This document shows, one piece after another, positions 54,874-63,324 of a stretch of DNA of 64,000 nucleotides; within the stretch, counting starts at the first letter, position 1; each line of letters opens with the position of its first letter. The translations under genes were made by a program, and so were the position numbers. Source of the DNA: Thiocapsa rosea (GTDB taxonomy: Bacteria; Pseudomonadota; Gammaproteobacteria; Chromatiales; Chromatiaceae); contig NZ_RBXL01000001.1 in NCBI RefSeq assembly GCF_003634315.1, positions 3,762,501-3,826,500 on the forward strand, written 5' to 3'. The notes below the pieces were generated by a model that was given only the letters and a program-made list of their open reading frames with translations, did not search any database and was not told the origin of the DNA.

Positions 54874-54953
54874 CTCGATCAGCTCCTTCGCTGTCTCTCC
54901 TCTTTAGGATAGACAAGCTGTCGGCGATTGTGCTCCGCTCGAGCGAAGGCTGA

Positions 54954-55703
54954 TCAGCCCTGTCTGCTCTCCCCGATCTGGTCGCAATACTGGCTGAGGT
55001 TGTCCGGCACGCCGGGAGGACAGACGCCGCATTCCCGGTTGCCGGGCACGGCGAAGTCGATGAACTTGGGGTAGGCGAGATCAAGCCCGTTCATCAGTTC
55101 GACGAAGGACTCGAGCGAGCGGTTGCCGCCGAGCCGGGGGTTGCGTGTCTTCTCCTGCGCGATGCTCGAGACCCAGCGTCCCTCGTAGTCGTGGCCGGGG
55201 TAGACCAGCGTCTCGTCGGGCAAGGCGAAGAGCTTGCCGGCCACGCTGTGATACAAGGCCGTCGGGTCACCGCTTTGGAAGTCGGTGCGGCCGCAGGCGT
55301 CGATCAGGAGTGCATCGCCGGTGAGAAGCCGCTCCCCGATCCGGTAGGCGTGATGGCCGTCGGTATGACCGGGCGTGAAGAGCGGGTCGATACGCAGAGT
55401 GCCCACCGCCAGCGGTGTCCCTTCCTCGATCGGCACATCGACGCAGGTCAGAGCGTCGATTGCCGGATGCGCGATCCGGCTGCCCGCTTCGCGCTTGAGC
55501 GTGAGTGCGGAGGTGATGTGATCGGCGTGGACGTGTGTATCGAGCGTGAAGAGCAGCTTCAGTCCGAGCTTGGAGACCTCGGCGAGGTCGCGCTGCCAAG
55601 TCGGCAGCACGGGGTCGATCAAGATGGCCTCGCCTGTCTCTTCGCAGGCGAGCAGATAGGTGTAGGTGCTGGAAATCGGCTCGAATAGTTGTTTGAACAG
55701 CAT
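54954..55703 (-). CDS. Persulfide dioxygenase (ETHE1-like MBL-fold sulfur dioxygenase)
   Basis: 249-residue metallo-beta-lactamase-fold enzyme that oxidises glutathione persulfide to sulfite, relevant to sulfide and sulfur metabolism. Motifs are THVHADHITS, TPGHTDGHHAY and DALLIDACGRTDFQSGD, with the single-iron ligand set of ETHE1 enzymes; PGHDYEGRWVSSI is also family-typical. The ATG at 55703 (MLFKQLFEPISSTYTYLL) is chosen; a longer frame upstream is Arg/Pro-rich shadow. No rhodanese domain is fused. Confidence 0.92.
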   Translation of the reverse strand: MLFKQLFEPISSTYTYLLACEETGEAILIDPVLPTWQRDLAEVSKLGLKLLFTLDTHVHADHITSALTLKREAGSRIAHPAIDALTCVDVPIEEGTPLAVGTLRIDPLFTPGHTDGHHAYRIGERLLTGDALLIDACGRTDFQSGDPTALYHSVAGKLFALPDETLVYPGHDYEGRWVSSIAQEKTRNPRLGGNRSLESFVELMNGLDLAYPKFIDFAVPGNRECGVCPPGVPDNLSQYCDQIGESRQG

Positions 55704-55792
55704 TGTGTCCTCCGTTGAGAATGACGTGTGCGAGCGGTGTATGGTAGTACGCCTGACCTGCGCCATGCGCTGCGATCGATCGGGGGGTGTGG

Positions 55793-56182
55793 ATGGAAGT
55801 CGCGATTGGTGTCGGTTGTGATCGCGGGGCAGCGCTCGGCACGCTGGAGGCCGCGTTGGCGTCGGCCTTGGCGTTCGTCGGCCCCGTGGATGTGCGCTGG
55901 CTGGCGACCATCGACCGCAAAGGCGACGAGCCGGCGATCCTGGCCTTGGCGGCCGCTCGGCGCTGGCCGCTGGTGATCTATCCGGCAGCGGCGCTCGCGT
56001 GCATCGAGGTGCCCAATCCGTCGGCGCAGGTGCTGCGTCATCTCGGTATCCCCGCTGTCGCCGAGGCGGCTGCACTCCTGGCCGCCGGTGCCGGCATCGG
56101 CGATCTGCTGCTGGAAAAGTACAAATATCGCGGCGAGGACGGCAAGCATGTCACCTTGTCGATCGCCGCATGGAGACGGTGA
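55793..56182 (+). CDS. CobE/CbiG C-terminal-domain protein, cobalamin biosynthesis
   Basis: 129-residue stand-alone copy of the CobE/GbiG C-terminal domain. The N-terminus EVAIGVGCDRGAALGTLEAAL matches the family glycine-rich motif, and YKYRGEDGKHVTLSIAAWRR is the usual end. In the anaerobic B12 route CbiG opens the ring lactone of cobalt-precorrin-5A; stand-alone CobE has an uncertain role. No other cob/cbi gene is present in the window. ATG 55793 is preferred over GTG 55787. Confidence 0.85.
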   Translation: MEVAIGVGCDRGAALGTLEAALASALAFVGPVDVRWLATIDRKGDEPAILALAAARRWPLVIYPAAALACIEVPNPSAQVLRHLGIPAVAEAAALLAAGAGIGDLLLEKYKYRGEDGKHVTLSIAAWRR

Positions 56183-56248
56183 GGCGCCGGCCGGCCATTG
56201 CCGATACGCGCGCTGGCCGTGAAACCGAACTCCGACAACCGAGCGAAG

Positions 56249-56443
56249 GTAAACCGCGCCCGGTGCGGTATGCGTCATTTGTTGGAATGGCTTAGCCGCG
56301 CCAGCACCGACATCTGTCGGAGTTGGCGCGGTTTAAAGTCTTAAAAAATAGTCAATTCTAAACCGCGTCTCACCGGCATCGAGGATATCTCCGTAGCTCA
56401 ACGCACAATCAAAACGACGCATGGCGCTGCGGACGCGGTTTAG
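56249..56443. repeat. Composite palindromic repeat, class B2 then class E
   Basis: Class B2 element 56249-56336 (88 bp), 21-bp spacer with AAAAAA, class E element 56358-56443 (86 bp). It shows the same GCGCC-then-GCGTC order as the B/A composites but with different cores, so the pairing rule holds across classes. It lies between two plus-strand genes. Confidence 0.94.
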
Positions 56444-56480
56444 TTGGGTCTCGGTCCACGCTTCCCGTTAGAATGCCGCC

Positions 56481-57092
56481 ATGCGAAACGATCTCAAGCT
56501 TCCCCGGCTCTACAAGACGCTCCTCATGCTGGCGCTCGTCTTCGGCCCCTTTTACTGGCTGGCCTTCACCGAGGATGGGCAGCGGCGCACCGATCTCGCC
56601 CTCATGTTCCTGCTCGGCAAGCCCGAGATGAACGCGGCGGTGGACTCCTTCACCAGCGCTTTGACCGAGGGGCAGATCCGCGAGACCTTCCCCAAGCTCC
56701 TGTTTCAGTGTGCAGACGGGTCGAATCCCTTTGGCGACCGTCTCTGCGCCGCGGAGATCGGCGCCTTCAACGGGATGCCGGCATCCTCGGTGACCCTGTT
56801 TCTGGTCGGCGACGGGCTGCGTGCGGTCAAGGTGTCGTACCGCCGCATCTACCATCCCTTGATGCGCGATTGGGTGGAGGGGCGTGTCGGTCGGGCCGAT
56901 GATCCGCAGACCGCGCCGGGAAGTGACGAGACCGGCGACGGAGTCGCGACCTGGACGGTGCCCGACGGCTTGCTGATCATGCGCGACGGCGAGCTCGCAC
57001 GCGAGGACGATCCGGCCCTGTTCTGGCTCTCGGGCGCGGCGCTCGCTCGACAGGCGGCCGCCCGCGCACCGGATCAGGCCCCGTTGAACTGA
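56481..57092 (+). CDS. Hypothetical single-span membrane protein
   Basis: 203 residues; I do not recognise it. An N-terminal uncleaved helix (LYKTLLMLALVFGPFYWLAF) is followed by a soluble domain with two cysteines (FQCADGSNPFGDRLCAAEIG) likely forming a periplasmic disulfide, and a Pro/Asp-rich linker. The 3' end overlaps the convergent exporter gene by 19 bp, which limits late changes to both. Coding bias is normal for the region. Confidence 0.75.
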   Translation: MRNDLKLPRLYKTLLMLALVFGPFYWLAFTEDGQRRTDLALMFLLGKPEMNAAVDSFTSALTEGQIRETFPKLLFQCADGSNPFGDRLCAAEIGAFNGMPASSVTLFLVGDGLRAVKVSYRRIYHPLMRDWVEGRVGRADDPQTAPGSDETGDGVATWTVPDGLLIMRDGELAREDDPALFWLSGAALARQAAARAPDQAPLN

Positions 57093-57835
57093 TCCAGGAA
57101 GAGTTTGATCGAGATCAGGACCGAGGACACGACCAGGATGGGTCGCACCAGCACGGCTCCGTGCTTGAGCACCAGATGCGAGCCCAACCAAGCACCGATG
57201 AGCTGGCCGAGGGCCATCGAAGCAGCAACGATCCAGACGACGTGTCCGCCGATCATGAAGAAGATCAGCGCCGCCAGATTGCTCGTGAAGTTGAGCAGCT
57301 TGGTGTGGGCGGTGGCGCGGCGCATGTTGTAGCCGAGCAGCGCGACATAGCCCATCGCGAAGAAGGTCCCGGTGCCGGGTCCGAAAAAGCCGTCGTAGAA
57401 TCCGACACCGACGCCGACCGTCACGGCGAAAGCCGGCGTCGACAGCCGCTGGTGCGAATCCAGATCCGAGACCCTTGGAGAGAAGAGAAAGTAGAGCGCG
57501 AACCCGACCAGCAGCATCGGGATGAGGCGCTGCAGTGCGGCGCTGTCGATCTGCTGGACCAGGATTGCACCGAGTGCGGCGCCGACGAAGGTGCAGGCGA
57601 CCGTGAAGGCCGCCCCGCGGGGTTCGATCATGCCCTTGCGCATGAAGTGAATCGTCGCGCTGCCGCTGCCGAAGACCGCCTGCGCCTTGTTGGTGGCCAG
57701 GCTTTCGACCGGGCTCAGACCGGCCCAGAGCAGGGCCGGGATGGTGATGAGTCCGCCGCCGCCGGCGATGGCATCGACAAAGCCCGCGAGCAGCGCGAGG
57801 CCGAACAGGATCAAGGCGATCTCGGGGGAATCCAC
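57074..57835 (-). CDS. TSUP-family (TauE/SafE-like) sulfite or organosulfur exporter
   Basis: 253-residue membrane protein with eight helices in two repeats. Family hallmarks are the N-terminal AGFVDAIAGGGGLITIPALL and its echo GFYDGFFGPGTGTFFAMGYV. Members export sulfite, sulfoacetate or related anions, which fits a sulfur-oxidising host, though the substrate is not specified. It overlaps the convergent hypothetical gene by 19 bp. Confidence 0.92.
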   Translation of the reverse strand: MDSPEIALILFGLALLAGFVDAIAGGGGLITIPALLWAGLSPVESLATNKAQAVFGSGSATIHFMRKGMIEPRGAAFTVACTFVGAALGAILVQQIDSAALQRLIPMLLVGFALYFLFSPRVSDLDSHQRLSTPAFAVTVGVGVGFYDGFFGPGTGTFFAMGYVALLGYNMRRATAHTKLLNFTSNLAALIFFMIGGHVVWIVAASMALGQLIGAWLGSHLVLKHGAVLVRPILVVSSVLISIKLFLDQFNGA

Positions 57836-57934
57836 TCGGGTCTGCGTCCTCGCCGTTCAGGTTGAAATCTCAAAGCCCGGTTACAATCTGCGCCCCTCGC
57901 GTACCCTCAATACCAAGAGCCGACTTCCCACACG

Positions 57935-58912
57935 ATGCCCGCACTCGACGTCAAGCAGCTCACCAAGACCTACAAGGGAGGGTTTCAGGCCCTGAAGGGG
58001 ATCGACCTGACCGTCGAGGAGGGGGATTTCTTCGCGCTGCTGGGACCGAACGGGGCGGGCAAGTCGACCTTCATCGGCATCCTCGCCTCGCTGGTGAACA
58101 AGACCGGCGGCAGCGTCGAGGTCTTCGGCGAGGATCAGGATCGCACGCCCGAGCTGGTGAAGTCATTCATCGGCCTCGTGCCGCAAGAGTTCAACTTCAA
58201 TCTCTTCCTGCCGGTGGCGGAGGTGGTGGTCAATCAGGCCGGCTACTACGGTATCCCGCGACGCGAGGCGAAGGTGCGCGCCGAGCGTTATCTCAAGCAG
58301 CTCGATCTGTGGGACCGGCGCGACACCGAGATGCGCAAGCTCTCCGGGGGGCTGAAGCGGCGCCTGATGATCGCGCGGGCATTGGTGCACGAGCCGCGCC
58401 TGCTGATCCTCGACGAGCCGACCGCGGGCGTGGACATCGAGATTCGTCGCTCGATGTGGACCTTCCTGCGCGAACTCAACGCCGGCGGGACGACCATCAT
58501 CCTCACGACCCATTATCTCGAAGAGGCCGAAAGTCTCTGCCGGAACATCGCGATCATCAACCACGGCGAGATCGCGGAACGCACCAGCATCCTTGCTTTG
58601 CTGAGCCGGCTCCACACCGAGACCTTTGTCTTGAATCTGAAGGGTCGGCTCTCCGAGCTGCCCCAGCTCGGCGGTTTCGTGCTCCAGCACCTCGATGACT
58701 GTACGCTGGAGGTGGAGATGAGCCGCGAGCACACCATCAACGGTTTGTTCGAGGCCCTGTCGCGCAACGGCATCGAGGTGATCAGCCTGCGCAACAAGCA
58801 GAATCGCTTGGAGCGGCTCTTTCTGGAGATGGTCGATCGCCGCGCCGGAGCCGGGTGGTCGAGTTCCGATCCGGCAGACGCGCCCGATGCGGCGCGCGAG
58901 GTGATAGCGTGA
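57935..58912 (+). CDS. ABC-2-type transporter ATP-binding protein
   Basis: 325-residue ATPase subunit of an ABC exporter. Walker A GPNGAGKS (about residues 38-45), the signature KLSGGLKRRLMIARAL and Walker B LLILDEPTAGVD are intact. A C-terminal extension of about 100 residues (LNLKGRLSELPQLGGFVLQH and on) is typical of the YadG/NodI group. The stop overlaps the permease GTG by 3 bp (GTGA). Confidence 0.93.
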   Translation: MPALDVKQLTKTYKGGFQALKGIDLTVEEGDFFALLGPNGAGKSTFIGILASLVNKTGGSVEVFGEDQDRTPELVKSFIGLVPQEFNFNLFLPVAEVVVNQAGYYGIPRREAKVRAERYLKQLDLWDRRDTEMRKLSGGLKRRLMIARALVHEPRLLILDEPTAGVDIEIRRSMWTFLRELNAGGTTIILTTHYLEEAESLCRNIAIINHGEIAERTSILALLSRLHTETFVLNLKGRLSELPQLGGFVLQHLDDCTLEVEMSREHTINGLFEALSRNGIEVISLRNKQNRLERLFLEMVDRRAGAGWSSSDPADAPDAAREVIA

Positions 58913-59697
58913 GCAGGACGGGTGTCGGCTGGTATCGTCACTGGATCAGCTTTCAGACGATCTTCGTCAAGGAGATCCTGCGGTTCACCCGGATCTGGGT
59001 CCAGACGATTCTGCCGTCGGTCATCACGACCACGCTCTATTTCGTGATCTTCGGTCGTCTGATCGGCGATCGGATCGGCACCATGGGCGGCCTGGACTAT
59101 CTCGACTTCATCGTGCCCGGCTTGGTGCTGATGGGCGTCATCACCAATGCCTATTCCAACGTCGTGTCGTCCTTCTACAGCAGCAAATTCTCGCGCTACA
59201 TCGAGGAGCTGCTGGTCTCGCCGGCGCCGAATTGGGTGATCCTTGCGGGCTACGTCACCGGCGGGGTGGCGCGAGGCCTGGTGGTCGGGGTGGCCGTGAT
59301 GCTGGTCGCCATGTTCTTCACCGAGATCCGTATCCACAGCGTGACCGTGACCCTCCTCGTGATCACCATGACCGCGGTGCTCTTCGCGCTCGGCGGCTTC
59401 ATCAACGCCATTTATGCCAACAGCTTCGACGACATCTCGATCGTGCCGACCTTCGTGTTGACGCCCTTGACCTATCTGGGCGGCGTCTTTTACTCGATCG
59501 AGCTGCTGCCCGAGTTTTGGCAGGGCGTGTCGCTGGCCAATCCGGTCCTCTACATGGTCAACGCCTTCCGCTACGGGCTCCAGGGTGTGAGCGATATCCC
59601 CGTCGAGATGGCCTTCGGGATCATCGCGATGTTTATCCTGATTCTCGGCACCTTCAGCCTGTACTTGCTGCGTCGCGGGGTCGGGATCAAGACCTGA
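58909..59697 (+). CDS. ABC-2-type transporter permease, YadH-like
   Basis: 262-residue permease with six membrane helices and the ABC-2 signature region (TPLTYLGGVFYSIELLPEFW). GTG 58909 is chosen because it overlaps the ATPase stop and starts MSRTGVGWYRHWISF as in homologues; an earlier in-frame start lies within the ATPase gene. Substrate is unknown; relatives export lipids or polysaccharide intermediates. Confidence 0.92.
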   Translation: MSRTGVGWYRHWISFQTIFVKEILRFTRIWVQTILPSVITTTLYFVIFGRLIGDRIGTMGGLDYLDFIVPGLVLMGVITNAYSNVVSSFYSSKFSRYIEELLVSPAPNWVILAGYVTGGVARGLVVGVAVMLVAMFFTEIRIHSVTVTLLVITMTAVLFALGGFINAIYANSFDDISIVPTFVLTPLTYLGGVFYSIELLPEFWQGVSLANPVLYMVNAFRYGLQGVSDIPVEMAFGIIAMFILILGTFSLYLLRRGVGIKT

Positions 59698-59999
59698 TCG
59701 ACGGCGATCCGCAGCGGCCGATGCCGAGTGCGCCCGCTGCGCAACGGCCTCGAGAACCGCTCGCGCCGTGTGCCGAGCCTGCTCCGTCGATCCCCTCAGG
59801 TTGTATCCTCATGCAGCAAGTGGGACCATAAGCATCTGAAACTTCCATAAAAGGATCGCCCATCCGATGTATTTCGGCGTTCTCTCCATCCATCCCTTTC
59901 ATCCCTTGCCGATGAGCACGGGGCCGCGGCGCGCGGCAGACCTGCTCGATGCCGGCTTGGCTCCCAGCTCGAATCCCGGTTTCGAGCGGGGGTGCTGAC
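59698..59999. other. Gene-free region upstream of mrcB
   Basis: 302 bp with no convincing gene, repeat or terminator. An in-frame ATG at 59949 could extend PBP1B by 17 residues, but the GTG at 60000 has a better-placed GGGGG. Confidence 0.5.
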
Positions 60000-62375
60000 G
60001 TGGCACGACGTCCAGGTCGCGCCCCCGTGCGTCGACGCCGCGGGATCGGCGGATTTCTGTTCCGCTGGATCCTGCTGATTCTGGTCGGCGTCGGTCTCGC
60101 CGGCACCCTCTACAGCATCCATCTCGACCGCGTCGTGCGCGGGAAATTCGAGGGGCAACGCTGGGCGCTGCCGGCCCGGGTCTTTGCGCGTCCCTTGGAG
60201 CTGTATGCGGATCGGCCGCTGCTCGGCGATCAGCTCCAGGCCGAGCTTGACCGTCTGAACTATCGGCGCACCGCCGCCCCGGATGTGCCCGGCAGCTACA
60301 GCCGCGACGGCGAGCGCTTCCTGATCCGAACACGCTCCTTTCGGTTCTGGGATGGCGAAGAGCCCGCGTACGCCCTGAAGGTCGGCCTTGCCGAGGGGCG
60401 CGTCGCCGAGCTGGACGATGCCTCCGGCGGTCCGGCCCCGGCACTCGTGCGTCTGGATCCGATGTTGATCGCCAGCATCTATCCGACGCACAACGAGGAC
60501 CGCGTCCTGCTGCGCCGCAAGGACATCCCGGATCTGTTGATCCGCACGCTGATCGCGGTGGAGGACCGCAGCTTCTATCGGCATATCGGCGTGGATCCGC
60601 GCGGAATCGTGCGCGCCTCCTTCAGCAACCTGCGGGCCGGGGGCGTGGTCGAGGGGGCGAGCACCCTGACCCAGCAGTTGGTCAAGAACTTCTATCTCAC
60701 CGCGGATCGCACCTTCGAGCGCAAGATCAACGAGGCCCTGATGGCGTTGCTGCTCGAGCGGCGCTACAGCAAGGACGAGATCCTCGAGGCCTACGCCAAC
60801 GAGATCTATCTGGGCCAAGACGGCAGCCGCGCGATCCACGGCTTCGGTCTGGCGAGCAGCTTCTTTTTCAACAAACCGATTGAAGAACTCGGTATCCCGG
60901 AAACGGCGCTGTTGGCCGGAATGGTCCAAGCGCCGTCGAGCCTGGATCCGCGGCGTCGTTCCGAGGCGGCGCTCAAGCGGCGCAATCTGGTGCTGGATCT
61001 GATGGCGCGCGACGGTGTCATCAGCCAAGCCGATGCCGAGGCGGCCAAGGGCGCTCCCCTCGGGATTGCCGAAGGCGGCGGTCGGCCGGTCGGGAGCTAT
61101 CCCGACTTCATTTCCCTGGTTCGGCGCCAACTCCAGCGCGATTACCGCGAGGAGGATCTCCGATCCGAGGGTTTGAATATCTTCACGACGCTCGACCCGC
61201 TGGTGCAGTTCGAGGTCGAGAAGGCCCTGCCGTCTCGGCTTTCCGAGTTGGAGAAATCGCGCAGGATGAAGGCCGGCTCGCTGGAAGCCGCGGCGGTGGT
61301 CACCTCGGTGGCTCAGGGCGAGGTTCTGGCGCTCGCCGGGGGGCGCGAGGCCGGCTATGCCGGGTTCAATCGCGCACTCGATTCGGTGCGCTCCATCGGC
61401 TCGCTGGTCAAGCCGGCCATCTATCTGGCCGCCTTGTCGAAACCCGAGCGCTACAGTTTGACCACCAGCCTGCAGGACACGCCGGTCAGCATGCGGGTCG
61501 GCGACAAGATCTGGGCACCCAAGAACTATGACCGCCGGGTCAACGGGTCCGTGACCTTGCATCGCGCCCTCAGCAGCTCGCTCAATCTGGCGACGGTCCA
61601 TCTGGGGTTGAGTCTCGGCATCACCGAGGTGACCGACACGCTCTATCGGCTCGGTGCGCAGCGGCGCATCAGCAAGGTGCCCGCGATGTTGCTCGGAGCG
61701 GTCTCCTTGTCGCCCTTGGAGGTCGCGCAGGTCTATCAGACAATCGCCGCCGGGGGCTATCGTGCGCCGTTGCGGGCGATTCGCGAGGTCATGGATCCCA
61801 ACGGGCGGCCGCTCAACCGCTATCCGCTGGCCGTCGAGGCCGTGGTCGATCCCCGGGCGGCCTATCTGACGACCTGGGCGATGCAGCGCGTGGTCACGCA
61901 CGGCACTGCACGCTGGCTCGGCGAGAAACTGCCGAAGGGGATGACGATGGCCGGCAAGACCGGCACCACGGACGAGATGCGCGACAGTTGGTATGCCGGA
62001 TTCAGCGGTGACAAGGTTGCCGTCGTCTGGGTCGGTCGCGATGATTATCAGCCGATGGGGTTGGCCGGAGGGGCCGGTGCACTGCGTGTTTGGGGCGATT
62101 TCATGCTGGCGATCCCCAACGAGCCACTGTCGGATATCCCGCCGGAGGGGGTGGTTGTGGCCGGCAAGGGCGAAGCGCCCTATATCGCCGGCACGGCGCC
62201 GACAGCACGCGGTGGCGGGGGGGCGAAGAAGCCCGCGCCGACGCGCGGCGATACGCAGGACCTGGCTCAGTCCGGTGCGCCGTCCGCGCCCGAGCCGGAA
62301 TCTGCGCCCGAACCCAAGGAGGCGCCTAAGGCGTCGTCCAGAAAGAATCTTTTTATGAGTGATTTCTACAACTGA
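60000..62375 (+). CDS. mrcB: Penicillin-binding protein 1B, bifunctional peptidoglycan synthase
   Basis: 791-residue class A PBP. A basic cytoplasmic tail and one membrane helix (FRWILLILVGVGLAGTLYSI) precede the UB2H-like domain (residues 65-150). The glycosyltransferase has catalytic Glu in VEDRSFYRHIGV and the EGASTLTQQLVKN motif. The transpeptidase has SLVK as the SxxK motif, SSLN and KTGTT. The C-terminal tail is Pro/Ala-rich. The next gene starts on the last base of the stop codon, coupling it to a lipoprotein likely to be its activator. Confidence 0.95.
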   Translation: MARRPGRAPVRRRRGIGGFLFRWILLILVGVGLAGTLYSIHLDRVVRGKFEGQRWALPARVFARPLELYADRPLLGDQLQAELDRLNYRRTAAPDVPGSYSRDGERFLIRTRSFRFWDGEEPAYALKVGLAEGRVAELDDASGGPAPALVRLDPMLIASIYPTHNEDRVLLRRKDIPDLLIRTLIAVEDRSFYRHIGVDPRGIVRASFSNLRAGGVVEGASTLTQQLVKNFYLTADRTFERKINEALMALLLERRYSKDEILEAYANEIYLGQDGSRAIHGFGLASSFFFNKPIEELGIPETALLAGMVQAPSSLDPRRRSEAALKRRNLVLDLMARDGVISQADAEAAKGAPLGIAEGGGRPVGSYPDFISLVRRQLQRDYREEDLRSEGLNIFTTLDPLVQFEVEKALPSRLSELEKSRRMKAGSLEAAAVVTSVAQGEVLALAGGREAGYAGFNRALDSVRSIGSLVKPAIYLAALSKPERYSLTTSLQDTPVSMRVGDKIWAPKNYDRRVNGSVTLHRALSSSLNLATVHLGLSLGITEVTDTLYRLGAQRRISKVPAMLLGAVSLSPLEVAQVYQTIAAGGYRAPLRAIREVMDPNGRPLNRYPLAVEAVVDPRAAYLTTWAMQRVVTHGTARWLGEKLPKGMTMAGKTGTTDEMRDSWYAGFSGDKVAVVWVGRDDYQPMGLAGGAGALRVWGDFMLAIPNEPLSDIPPEGVVVAGKGEAPYIAGTAPTARGGGGAKKPAPTRGDTQDLAQSGAPSAPEPESAPEPKEAPKASSRKNLFMSDFYN

Positions 62376-63283
62376 TGACTAGAGCGCCAATAATCTTGAT
62401 GGCCGGGTTGGTCCTGACGGCCTGTGCGACAGGGCAGCGCGAGGACGGTCCGGCGCCGGTGCTTCAGGTCACGCCCCGCGAGCCTGTCGTCGCGGAGGCT
62501 GAGCCGGCCGCGCCGCCCGCGCCGGAGCAACCGGCAGCGCCCAAGAAGCAGCAGACGAGGGTCTTTGCCTATCGGGATCCGGCGGCCGAGCCCGCTCCCG
62601 CGCCGCCGCCGGAGCCGGCCGCCGCCGCGCCGAGCGTCGCCCAGACGCCGGTTCAGCCCGCGCCTGCCGCCAAGCCGGCAGCCACGCCGGCTCCGTCGCC
62701 GACTCAGGCGCCCACTCAGGCGAAGGCCACCCCGCCGGCGCCCGCTCCTGCTGCTGCGAAGCCTCCGACCCCCGCTCCACCTGCGCCGAAGGTTGCGCAG
62801 ACCCCGCCCAAACCCGAGGCCAAGGCGCCGCCGACCCCGCCTGCGCCAGATCGGGCGCAGGCGCCCCCGCCGCCCCCTGCTCCAGCGCCGGCCGCTCCGC
62901 CGCCGGCTCCACCGGTGCAGGTCGCTGCGATCCCGCCGGCACCGCCGTTGGCCGCACCCGGTCTGCCGCCGGCCGCGGACGCCTTGGCTCGCCAGGCCGA
63001 GCAGCAGCGCCAGTCGGGTGACTATGCGGGTGCCGCGGCCTCGCTCGAGCGTTCGTTGCGGATCGCACCGCGCGAGGCCTACCTCTGGAACCGTCTCGCC
63101 CGAGTCCGTCTCGAGCAGGGTCAGGCCGCGCAAGCCGGTAATCTCGCCTCCCGCTCGAACGATCTCGCGGGCGACACACCGAACGTCAAGCAAGACAACT
63201 GGCGGGTCATCGCCGAGTCCAAACGTCGCGCCGGCGATATCGCCGGCGCGACCGAGGCGGAGAAGCGGGCGAGCGGGAACTGA
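62375..63283 (+). CDS. TPR lipoprotein, candidate LpoP-like activator of PBP1B
   Basis: 302-residue lipoprotein. The signal peptide ends in the lipobox LTAC with Cys17. A very long Pro/Ala-rich linker (about residues 30-205) could span the periplasm to reach PBP1B. The C-terminus has TPR-type helices (LARQAEQQRQSGDYAGAAAS and SLERSLRIAPREAYLWNRLA). In Pseudomonas aeruginosa a TPR lipoprotein (LpoP) encoded next to PBP1B activates it; the overlap with mrcB and the shared architecture support the same role here by inference. Confidence 0.8.
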   Translation: MTRAPIILMAGLVLTACATGQREDGPAPVLQVTPREPVVAEAEPAAPPAPEQPAAPKKQQTRVFAYRDPAAEPAPAPPPEPAAAAPSVAQTPVQPAPAAKPAATPAPSPTQAPTQAKATPPAPAPAAAKPPTPAPPAPKVAQTPPKPEAKAPPTPPAPDRAQAPPPPPAPAPAAPPPAPPVQVAAIPPAPPLAAPGLPPAADALARQAEQQRQSGDYAGAAASLERSLRIAPREAYLWNRLARVRLEQGQAAQAGNLASRSNDLAGDTPNVKQDNWRVIAESKRRAGDIAGATEAEKRASGN

Positions 63284-63324
63284 GCGCGCCGACAGCGGCA
63301 CGCTCAGGGCACCACGCCTCCGTC

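Noticed and set aside
59796-61901. 701-codon minus-strand open frame opposite mrcB
   Set aside because: It is the antisense shadow of the PBP1B gene in GC-rich DNA; the plus strand has all catalytic motifs and the antisense product resembles no family.
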